From JAGQUL01 sp039811765 (lineage in GTDB: Bacteria; Actinomycetota; Thermoleophilia; Gaiellales; SKUG01), in NCBI GenBank assembly GCA_039811765.1, contig JBDHZF010000097.1:1-9208 (forward strand): a stretch of DNA of 9,208 bases. The letters run 5' to 3'. The position numbers and the translations under genes were made by a program. Below, piece after piece: positions 1-5,295 of this stretch; the stretch's first letter is position 1; every line of letters begins with the position of its first letter. Under the pieces are notes generated by a model. The model had not been told where the DNA came from. It made no database searches and saw only the letters and a list, made by a program, of their open reading frames with translations.

Positions 1-1
1 G

Positions 2-142
2 GACACCGCCGGCCCGGCCATCAACCCGCTCATCAAGATCGCCAACCTCGTCGCGATCCTGATGATCCCGATCTACGCGAGCGCCAAGGGCGACTTCGGC
101 AACTACCTCGCGCAGTGGATCCATCTCAACAAGTGGATCTGA
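2..142 (+). CDS. hppA: Membrane-bound proton-translocating pyrophosphatase, C-terminal end (partial)
   Basis: Only the last 46 codons are in the window; the gene begins upstream. The reading frame starts DTAGPAINPLIK and continues as a hydrophobic helix (NLVAILMIPIYA) before ending HLNKWI and TGA. The DTAGPA-NPLIK segment followed by a final membrane helix is the conserved C-terminal signature of the H+/Na+-translocating pyrophosphatase family. These enzymes hydrolyse cytoplasmic pyrophosphate and pump ions across the membrane. The Asp of the DT-AGP motif belongs to the conserved cytoplasmic loop next to the substrate-binding region. Ion specificity and potassium dependence cannot be judged because the diagnostic residues lie outside the window. 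A strong hairpin terminator follows the stop, so this appears to be the last gene of its transcript. The family call is firm despite the short fragment. Confidence 0.9.
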   Translation, partial: DTAGPAINPLIKIANLVAILMIPIYASAKGDFGNYLAQWIHLNKWI

Positions 143-181
143 TCCGCTGACACTGCGATCCGCTGACACAGCGATTCGACG

Positions 182-222
182 CGGGGCCTCGACCAATCCG
201 GTCGGGGCCCCGAGTTCGTTCT
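182..222 (+). terminator. Rho-independent-type terminator after hppA
   Basis: Positions 182-194 and 200-212 form a 13-bp stem (CGGGGCC-TCGACC with GGTCGG-GGCCCCG) that has one T-G wobble and a five-base AATCC loop. The stem begins 40 bases after the hppA stop. It is followed by a modestly T-containing tract (GAGTTCGTTCT). High-GC organisms often lack a perfect T-run, so the stem is the main evidence. Confidence 0.75.
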
Positions 223-445
223 ATGCGGCAGACGTGTCGAGCGCGAATCAACGGTTCTCCTGACCCGTGCGTGGGCGGGCTGGTGCGGGCTGCGCCTGAC
301 CCAGCTCGGTCGTTCAGCCAATTCGGTACGTTCGTATCGTTTTTCGTTGGCGGATTCTATTGGTCGTTTCAGCAGGGAGTTGGATGAGCGCTGGTGCTGG
401 AATCGGCCCGTTCGAATCGTTCGATGCCGACGCGACCGCCCCGAA

Positions 446-473
446 TTGCCGGATTCGTTCCGGAATCCGGCAA
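446..473. repeat. Perfect 11-bp inverted repeat with six-base loop
   Basis: TTGCCGGATTC (446-456) is the exact reverse complement of GAATCCGGCAA (463-473), with loop GTTCCG. Just downstream, CGGCAA recurs at short spacing up to about base 500. There is no T-run on either strand, so it does not look like a classical terminator. It could be a protein-binding site, a degraded palindromic repeat or a structured RNA segment. Confidence 0.6.
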
Positions 474-547
474 CAACCCGGCAAATCGGCAATCCGGCAA
501 CCCGCTTCGGCTCGGTCACGACTAGGGTGCTCCTGTTGCGCCACCTC

Positions 548-585
548 GTCCGGAATTGGGACCTAACAGGACGCAATTTTCGGAC
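548..585. repeat. Palindromic repeat element, copy 1
   Basis: The element begins GTCCGGAATTG and ends CAATTTTCGGAC. The outer arms pair (GTCCG with CGGAC, AATTG with CAATT, one small bulge), but the inner part pairs poorly. The same outer sequence occurs again at 621-658, so the two are diverged copies of one element. Confidence 0.65.
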
Positions 586-596
586 GAAGTCGCTCC

Positions 597-617
597 GTAG
601 GGGAGTCACCGCCCCAC
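597..617. repeat. Short hairpin between the two palindromic repeats
   Basis: GT-GGGG (597-603, with one bulged A at 599) pairs with CCCC-AC (612-617) around an eight-base loop. It sits in the 35-base gap between the two related palindromes, giving three consecutive stem-loops. Confidence 0.4.
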
Positions 618-620
618 TGA

Positions 621-658
621 GTCCGGAATTGTGTCCCTCACAGGGCGCAATTTCGGAC
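621..658. repeat. Palindromic repeat element, copy 2 (16-bp stem)
   Basis: Positions 621-636 (GTCCGGAATTGTGTCC) pair with 643-658 (GGGCGCAATTTCGGAC) over 16 bp, with three G-T wobbles when read on the + strand, around loop CTCACA. On the - strand the wobbles become A-C mismatches, so the fold is better as + strand RNA. The element lies 13 bases beyond the PLD stop codon. It may act as a terminator for one or both convergent transcripts, but the existence of a second copy suggests a mobile or dispersed palindromic repeat. Confidence 0.7.
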
Positions 659-671
659 GTAGTGCGCGCGC

Positions 672-1841
672 TCAGTAGTCGATGTGGCGCGCGACGAAGT
701 CGCCGAACGCCCTGCCGAATCCGTGGCGGATGGCGGGATCGAACTGCGTCGACTCGTCCATCGCGTGCTGCAGCAGGTCGCTGACGGCGCGCACGAACGA
801 GGGGTCCTTCGTGCGCACGCCGATCTCGTGATCGTGCTCGGCGGATCGCTGCGTCAAGTTGTAGGACGACAGGATCGCTTCGTCGTCCACCACGATTGCC
901 TTGCGATGCAGGATGCCCGGCGTTTGCCACGCCGTGCCGCCAGCCGCGGCGAGATTCGCCAAGTGGCCGTCCGCGACCCATCCCACCACGCGCGACACCG
1001 GCGGCTTCTTCGATGTGATGATGCGAACGTCCACACCGCGCTTTGCCGCGTCAGCGAGCAGACCCATGATCGCGCGATCCGAGATCCCTGCGGTCGACAC
1101 CCAGATGCGCCGCTTCGCGGTCTTGATCAGCTGCGCGTAGGCCGCACTGAGATCGAATCGTTGCACGTCCGGCGCGTTCGACACGATTCGCATCGCGTTT
1201 GGATCCGTTGGGATCAGCTCCGCGCCACCCAACGCGTCACGAACGGACTGCTCGTGCCGCGCACTGATCGCGCCGCCGACGCTCGCCCAGCGATCGATCT
1301 GGTTCGCGGCGAGGCGAGCGGCGTCCACGCCGGAGAGGCGCACCATCGTGTCGTGGTATGCATCGGTCATCGGCACGAGGTTCATGCCGCCGACGAAACC
1401 AGTCGTTCCGTCCACCGTGACGACCTTTCGATGGTCCACGTTCTTCACACCCGGAATGGATGCGGCCGAGGACGGAAACATCGCGCGCGACGTAACGATC
1501 ATGTGCCCGCCGGCGGCTTCGATGTCGCGACGCATCGACTGGAACGACCCGAACGGCGGCGCGGCCTGGCTGATGAAGTCCACGATGACGTTCACTTCGA
1601 CGCCCCGTTTGGCCGCGTTCACGAGCGCCGCGGCAACCTGCGCGCCCTTGCCGGCGTCGGTCAGTCCGAAGAACTCCGCGTTCACGACCTGTCTTGCGCC
1701 GTTGATCGCGTCCACGATCGCGCCCGTGGCAGTCGTCTCGCCATGCAACTCCCACGTGGGCTTCGCAGGCGCATGCGGAGCAACCGTCAGCGTGCTCGCG
1801 CGAGCGACTGAGAGCGTGGGCGTGGGAGTCGCGGCGAGCAT
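672..1841 (-). CDS. Phospholipase D superfamily protein with two HKD motifs
   Basis: The 389-residue product has two PLD-like halves. The first catalytic motif is HRKVVTVD at residues 137-144, followed by FVGGMN. The second is HRKAIVVD at 312-319, followed by LSSYN. Both HxK(x)4D motifs are complete, so the protein should be catalytically active. The family uses a covalent phosphohistidine to cleave or transfer phosphodiesters, as in cardiolipin synthases, phospholipases and some nucleases. There are no membrane helices of the kind found at the N-terminus of typical cardiolipin synthases, and no clear signal peptide, so the substrate is open. I chose the ATG at 1839-1841. In-frame GTG codons at 1857-1859 and 1911-1913 are alternatives, and none of the three has a good ribosome-binding site. 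The Thr/Ala/Pro-rich first 30 residues look disordered. It lies 108 bases downstream of another - strand gene but is probably transcribed separately, given the hairpin between them. Confidence 0.88.
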   Translation of the reverse strand: MLAATPTPTLSVARASTLTVAPHAPAKPTWELHGETTATGAIVDAINGARQVVNAEFFGLTDAGKGAQVAAALVNAAKRGVEVNVIVDFISQAAPPFGSFQSMRRDIEAAGGHMIVTSRAMFPSSAASIPGVKNVDHRKVVTVDGTTGFVGGMNLVPMTDAYHDTMVRLSGVDAARLAANQIDRWASVGGAISARHEQSVRDALGGAELIPTDPNAMRIVSNAPDVQRFDLSAAYAQLIKTAKRRIWVSTAGISDRAIMGLLADAAKRGVDVRIITSKKPPVSRVVGWVADGHLANLAAAGGTAWQTPGILHRKAIVVDDEAILSSYNLTQRSAEHDHEIGVRTKDPSFVRAVSDLLQHAMDESTQFDPAIRHGFGRAFGDFVARHIDY

Positions 1842-1857
1842 GATTGCGAAATCATGC
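1838..1857. promoter_or_regulatory. Perfect inverted repeat covering the PLD start codon
   Basis: GCATGATT (1838-1845) and AATCATGC (1850-1857) are exact reverse complements separated by GCGA. On the - strand the PLD initiator ATG lies inside the second arm. The site could be an operator for a dimeric regulator or an RNA hairpin that hides the start codon. Its AT content stands out from the GC-rich surroundings. The function is inferred. Confidence 0.5.
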
Positions 1858-1859
1858 AC

Positions 1860-1905
1860 GAACGGCCGCGACCTGGCGGGACGATTCCCATGGTCGCGGC
1901 CGCTC
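1860..1905 (-). terminator. Hairpin between the EF-hand-like gene and the PLD gene
   Basis: Positions 1892-1905 and 1860-1873 form a 14-bp stem in - strand RNA (GAGCGGCCGCGACC with GGTCGCGGCCGTTC) with one G-U wobble. A nested four-base stem (GGGA/TCCC) lies inside the loop. It starts 44 bases after the stop of the upstream gene and ends 18 bases before the PLD ATG. The following bases are only mildly T-rich. I favour a terminator, but a leader structure of the PLD mRNA is also possible. Confidence 0.5.
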
Positions 1906-1949
1906 GTGGCCACTCAGTTGGTCGCAGCGCGTCGGCTGCGGTCGCTCGA

Positions 1950-4151
1950 TCAGGCTGCTGCTGGTTCGGCGGTTTCGGCGTCGGCGCCTTCGCCTTCGGA
2001 CTTCGCGGCATCGCCGTCCGCCTTCGCAGCGTCGCCTTCGGTTTTCGTGTCGTCCGCGTCGCCCTCGGCCTTGGCATCGTCGCCATCGGCTTCGGCGGCA
2101 TCCGTGTCGTCGCCGGCCACAGCATCTGCGCCAGCGGCAGCGTCATCGCCGCCCGCGGTCGGATCGGCGTCGTCCGGAGCCTCGCCATCGGCGACAGCTT
2201 CGGCGCCGTCCTTCGCGTCTTTCGAACCGTCGAGCTTCTTCTTCTCGTCGGCCGTCGCGCCGTCGGAGATCGCCTTGAGCTCGTCCTCGTCGACCGTGCC
2301 GTCGGCGATGGCCTTCTCGAGCGCGTCGAGGCCTTCCTTGCCGAGCCTGCTCTCGATTCCAGCGCGCTCCTCGTCGGTGAGCTTGCCGTCCTCCATCGCC
2401 TCGGTGATGTCCTTCTCGAGCTTGGCGGACGCCGCTCCGTCGACCTTCTCCTGGAGCGTCGCGATCTCCTCGTCGGTCGCGGTGCCGTCCTCGACTGCCT
2501 TCGCGGCGTCTTCCATTCCTGCGTCGTTGAGCTTCTCCGAGAGCGACGCGCGCTCCTCGTCGGTGATCACGCCGTCCTTGAGCGCGGAGGCGAGCTCGTC
2601 CTTCAGCGCCGAGACAGCCTTCGGATCCTTGGCGACGGCGTCCTTCAGGAACTCGACGCCCTTCTTCGCGCCGTCGTTGAACGCCGCCGTCTCGTCTTCT
2701 TCCTCGAGGAATGGGTTGTCGTTCACGGAGCGGATCGCGTCGATCAGCGCCGTCATCAACTGCTCTTGGAGTGCGCGATCGAGCTTGCCCGTGGTCGGGT
2801 CGAGCACTGGGAACGGGCCGCCCACGCCGAGGTTCTCGAGCGTCGGACGCGTGTCGATCGTCGGTGAACCCGGCAGGTCCATCTGCAACGAGGCGCCGCT
2901 GCCGATCGGGGTGATCGTGCCGCCACCGGCCTCGGTGCCGAAGTTCGTGACCGTGCCGGTGCCCGCGCCCGTCGGATCGCCGGCGGGCTCCTCGGCCGTG
3001 TTGTTGTTCGTGTTCGTGTGGTTGTGCTGCTCCTCGGGCTTGAATCCCACGCCCGTGAAGTTCAGCTGCGCGCGCATGTCCGCGGGAAGCGTCTTGAGAT
3101 GGCGATTGAAGTCGCCCTCGTTCACGAGCACGTCAGGGCGCAAGTAGTACTGGCGGATCGCCTCGACTCGCTCCTCGCTCATCGTGCGGTCGTTCGACGG
3201 TTGCCAACCGATCAGCTTGTTGATCTTCGGATCGGTCAGCACGCTCTCGTCGAGCGCCGTGTGGTTGTGGCCCTCGGCGAGCATGTCGAAGAACAAGTCG
3301 GGGCGGTTGAGCTGCTGCGACGCGACGGCAACCATCTTGAAGTAAGCGTCTTCGCCGTTGTTCGCGCCGGTCGCGTTGCCGTCCTGGTTGTTGAAGCCGT
3401 TGAAGCGGCCCGAGCCGGAAACGCCGTCGTCGCTGAACGACAGCGCGTACGCCCACGAAGCGGGGATGCCGTCGGCCACCGTGGCTCGATACTTGCCGAA
3501 CCAGTCCACGCTGTGGTGGGCGCGAGCGATGTTGTTGCCGCTCACGTCCTTCGGGTTGATCGCGATCTCCGCGATCGTCGCGTTCGCGCCAGGCAGCTCG
3601 TAGTTCGACACGGCCGAACGCTTGGCGGCGATGTCGGACGGCAGGTCCGCAGGGCGCTCGTCCGTGAGGCCGGTGAGGTAGTTCGCGACCGCGAGCACCG
3701 GCGTTCCGCCATTGTCCTGCAGCTTGACGATCTTTTCCCAATCGGACGTGGTGATCGGGAAACCGTCCATGCCGGCGAGATCCTTGATCGCGCTCAGGCC
3801 CGTGTAGGACTGGATCGTCTGCACGTAGTTCTGACCGGGAAGCACGCCGTACTGCGGCAGGTGGTTCGCGTCGGTCTTGTCGATGATCTCGTTCTTGTCT
3901 TTCTGGTTGTTGACGTTCTCGCCTTCCTTGCCGCCATAGCCGGCGCCACCCGCCTGGGTGTACTTGCCCATCTTCTTGGCGTCTGCGGCGTCGCCCACGG
4001 TGAGGTCCATGAAGCGCGGATCGTGACCCTTGGGGTACTTGGGCTCGACCTTGTGCGCGTGGGCCGTCGTCGCGGTGGTGGTCGACGTGCTCGTCGTCGA
4101 CATGTCCATGCCCGCCATGGAATGCGTGTGCGAAGTCGTGCTGACCGTCAT
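1950..4151 (-). CDS. Large unrecognised protein with His/Met-rich N-terminus, EF-hand-like repeats and acidic tail
   Basis: I do not recognise this 733-residue protein as a whole. Residues 1-35 are rich in Thr, Ser, His and Met (HTHSMAGMDM, then a Thr run, then HAH), a composition that could bind metal such as copper. Residues about 95-370 look like a folded region of Asp/Asn/Gly-rich and amphipathic segments, without a family signature I can name. Residues 373-410 are a His/Asn/Thr then Gly/Thr linker. Residues 515-640 contain five units of the form DG-x-(T/D)-x-E-E (Asp-Gly at 526, 555, 588, 617 and 630), resembling the second half of EF-hand loops but lacking the first Asp ligands. The last 90 residues are an Asp/Glu/Ala/Gly/Lys tail. 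There is no signal peptide or membrane helix. The ATG at 4149-4151 is preceded by AAGGGACGG at a proper distance, which decides the start over upstream in-frame options. Confidence 0.75.
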   Translation of the reverse strand: MTVSTTSHTHSMAGMDMSTTSTSTTTATTAHAHKVEPKYPKGHDPRFMDLTVGDAADAKKMGKYTQAGGAGYGGKEGENVNNQKDKNEIIDKTDANHLPQYGVLPGQNYVQTIQSYTGLSAIKDLAGMDGFPITTSDWEKIVKLQDNGGTPVLAVANYLTGLTDERPADLPSDIAAKRSAVSNYELPGANATIAEIAINPKDVSGNNIARAHHSVDWFGKYRATVADGIPASWAYALSFSDDGVSGSGRFNGFNNQDGNATGANNGEDAYFKMVAVASQQLNRPDLFFDMLAEGHNHTALDESVLTDPKINKLIGWQPSNDRTMSEERVEAIRQYYLRPDVLVNEGDFNRHLKTLPADMRAQLNFTGVGFKPEEQHNHTNTNNNTAEEPAGDPTGAGTGTVTNFGTEAGGGTITPIGSGASLQMDLPGSPTIDTRPTLENLGVGGPFPVLDPTTGKLDRALQEQLMTALIDAIRSVNDNPFLEEEDETAAFNDGAKKGVEFLKDAVAKDPKAVSALKDELASALKDGVITDEERASLSEKLNDAGMEDAAKAVEDGTATDEEIATLQEKVDGAASAKLEKDITEAMEDGKLTDEERAGIESRLGKEGLDALEKAIADGTVDEDELKAISDGATADEKKKLDGSKDAKDGAEAVADGEAPDDADPTAGGDDAAAGADAVAGDDTDAAEADGDDAKAEGDADDTKTEGDAAKADGDAAKSEGEGADAETAEPAAA
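1953..2228 (-). repeat. Region encoding the acidic low-complexity C-terminal tail
   Basis: It encodes residues 642-733, made almost only of Asp, Glu, Ala, Gly, Lys and Thr with loose repeats of the type EGDA-K-DGDA-KSEG. At the DNA level GCCTTCG- and GTCG-type words recur. The tail is expected to be disordered and strongly negative, and could buffer cations. Confidence 0.6.
2229..2609 (-). repeat. Region encoding five degenerate EF-hand-like units
   Basis: This part of the 733-residue protein encodes residues 515-641. The units read KDGVITDEE, EDGTATDEE, EDGKLTDEE, ADGTVDEDE and SDGATADEK. The first four are spaced 29, 33 and 29 residues apart and separated by amphipathic helix-like stretches. 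The pattern matches positions 5-12 of the calcium-binding EF loop, but positions 1 and 3 are mostly not acidic, so calcium binding may be weak or lost. Confidence 0.6.
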
Positions 4152-4393
4152 GTCCCGTCCCTTGAAACCGTTCGCTTCTGCAGCGACCGGGCGTCCGGCC
4201 CGGCTCGTTGCGCGTTCAGGTGAGCCGCGACCCTCGAGCCCATGCGTCCCGTGCACGAGCTGGAGGATAGGTGCGGAGGAGGTGAAACTCCGCAGCCGCT
4301 CACATCGCCACGGTACGACCGAATCTGGAATCTGTGAAGAACCAGTTCGCGAATCCGACGGCAAAGTGACCGTGGGCCATGGGAGTGTCGCGG
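4152..4393 (-). promoter_or_regulatory. Leader and promoter region of the 733-residue protein
   Basis: This is 242 bases between two - strand genes. On the - strand AAGGG (4159-4163) lies seven bases before the ATG and is a good ribosome-binding site. A perfect six-base inverted repeat with a five-base loop (CCGGGC-GCCCGG, 4187-4203) sits in the presumed leader. TATCCT on the - strand (4264-4269) fits a TANNNT -10 box, but I see no convincing -35. I see no clear terminator for the gene ending at 4394. Confidence 0.4.
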
Positions 4394-4855
4394 TTAGGCG
4401 TCGACGAGCAGCGGTTGCGCGTCGAGTTCTGCGGCGAGCGCGTCGAACGCCGCGTCGTCGCGAAGGTCCGCGTGCAGCTGCGTGATCGATCGCCAGCAGC
4501 CGGCGTGGCGCAGCAAGGACTCGGCCGCGCGAGGGCCGAGCGAGGATGCCGCGTGCACGGGGCCGTCCGCGGCGCGTGCGCGCACGGTTCGGGTCACACC
4601 GGGGTCGGGGCGCAGGTGCATCGCCAGGTGTTCGTCGAGCCAGCGGCCTAGCTCGCGGTCGAGGTCCACGTCCGCTTCGGTGACCCAGTCATCGAGCATT
4701 GCGAGCTGTGCGGACAGATCGCCGGCATCGAGCACGCTGTTCACGTCCAGCGGGGCGACGCGTTCGAAACGATCGGCGAGGTGTCCAAGGGCCTCGCGCC
4801 ATTCGTCGCCCGGGGTCCAGACGACGCGTTCGACGACAAGCAGGGACGTGGTCAT
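4394..4855 (-). CDS. Unrecognised 153-residue protein coupled to the VanZ-like gene
   Basis: The product is 153 residues, acidic and predicted mostly helical, with no signal peptide or membrane helix, so it is probably cytoplasmic. It begins MTTSLLVVERVVW, continues with Asp/Glu- and Leu-rich helices (DLSAQLAMLDDWVTEADVDL, then RELGRWLDEHLAMHL) and ends DAQPLLVDA. I find no known motif. The ATG (4853-4855) overlaps the VanZ stop as ATGA, and GGAG (- strand, 4864-4867) lies eight bases upstream. Both point to translational coupling and support this start over the much longer open frame extending upstream through two other genes. Its role may be linked to the VanZ-like protein, but that is inference from position only. 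Confidence 0.7.
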   Translation of the reverse strand: MTTSLLVVERVVWTPGDEWREALGHLADRFERVAPLDVNSVLDAGDLSAQLAMLDDWVTEADVDLDRELGRWLDEHLAMHLRPDPGVTRTVRARAADGPVHAASSLGPRAAESLLRHAGCWRSITQLHADLRDDAAFDALAAELDAQPLLVDA

Positions 4856-5295
4856 TGCAAGGGCTCCGATCGTGGGGGCGTGCGACGCGCGCGACGGCGG
4901 TGAACGAGGACTCCAGTCGTGACGCCGAGCGTGGCGCCGGCCATGTCGATCAGCACGTCGGAGGCATGCCCGACTCGGCCGTGCACGAACGTTTGATGCC
5001 ACTCGTCGGAGATCGCGAGCGCCAACGTGAGCAGCCAGCCGACCGCGATCGACGCGGGCGTCCAGTTCGCGCCGCGGGCCACGGCTCGAACGACCAGGAT
5101 CGCGAGCATCGCGAACACGGCCATGTGCGCGCACTTGCGCAGCACGAAGTCGAGGGCGTCGTCGTCGCTCACGCGCAGGTCCGGTCGGCTGCTGGCGGCG
5201 AATATCACGCCGTACCATGCGAATGCGGCCAGCCATCGGCCCGCCGGTCCGCCGCGGCGAAACGATGAGGCGCCGTTGTTCGACGAAACTGGCAT
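4852..5295 (-). CDS. VanZ-like family membrane protein
   Basis: The 147-residue product matches the VanZ-like family in length and motif order. A first hydrophobic segment (WLAAFAWYGVIFAASS, residues 21-36) is followed by RKCAHMAVFAML (53-64), corresponding to the conserved K-x-x-H helix. A third helix (79-95) leads to SDEWHQTFVHGR (96-107) and SDVLIDMAGATLGV (112-125), the family's DE-x-x-Q-x-F-x-x-x-R and D-x-x-x-(N/D)-x-x-G signature. VanZ itself gives low-level teicoplanin resistance, but most relatives are uncharacterised small membrane proteins, so resistance should not be assumed. The ATG at 5293-5295 is preceded by AGGA nine bases upstream (- strand). Its start codon shares two bases with the divergent lipoprotein start. 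Downstream it overlaps the 153-residue gene by four bases. Confidence 0.85.
   Translation of the reverse strand: MPVSSNNGASSFRRGGPAGRWLAAFAWYGVIFAASSRPDLRVSDDDALDFVLRKCAHMAVFAMLAILVVRAVARGANWTPASIAVGWLLTLALAISDEWHQTFVHGRVGHASDVLIDMAGATLGVTTGVLVHRRRARRTPPRSEPLQ

Larger units (their letters stand above)
143..671. other. Convergent intergenic region rich in inverted repeats, no convincing gene
   Basis: This stretch lies between the 3' ends of hppA (+) and the PLD gene (-). The ORFs crossing it translate into Arg/Ser-rich sequence with no recognisable motif and run into the coding frames of neighbours, so I call no gene. It contains the hppA terminator (182-222), an 11-bp inverted repeat (446-473) with a cluster of CCGGCAA words, and two copies of a palindrome (548-585 and 621-658) with a smaller hairpin between them. 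The phrase GGTCGTT(T)CAGC occurs twice (308-318 and 362-373). Bases 320-360 are comparatively T-rich. I found no tRNA-like fold. Confidence 0.6.

Noticed and set aside
408..420. GTTCGAATC resembling a tRNA T-loop
   Set aside because: The flanking bases do not form the five-pair T-stem and no acceptor or anticodon arm fits around it.
143..671. CRISPR array
   Set aside because: There are only two diverged copies of a palindrome and no regular repeat-spacer pattern or cas genes.
103..981. 292-codon - strand and 145-codon + strand frames across the hppA-PLD gap
   Set aside because: Both overlap well-supported genes and have an Arg-rich composition with no recognisable domain or ribosome-binding site.
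1348..3147. 599-codon + strand open frame rich in Ser/Ala
   Set aside because: It is antisense to the PLD gene and the acidic protein. Its Ser/Ala richness mirrors the Glu/Asp/Ala codons of the - strand gene.
4852..5295. Glycopeptide resistance gene vanZ
   Set aside because: The family match is good, but no other van genes are present and most VanZ-like proteins have no shown role in resistance.
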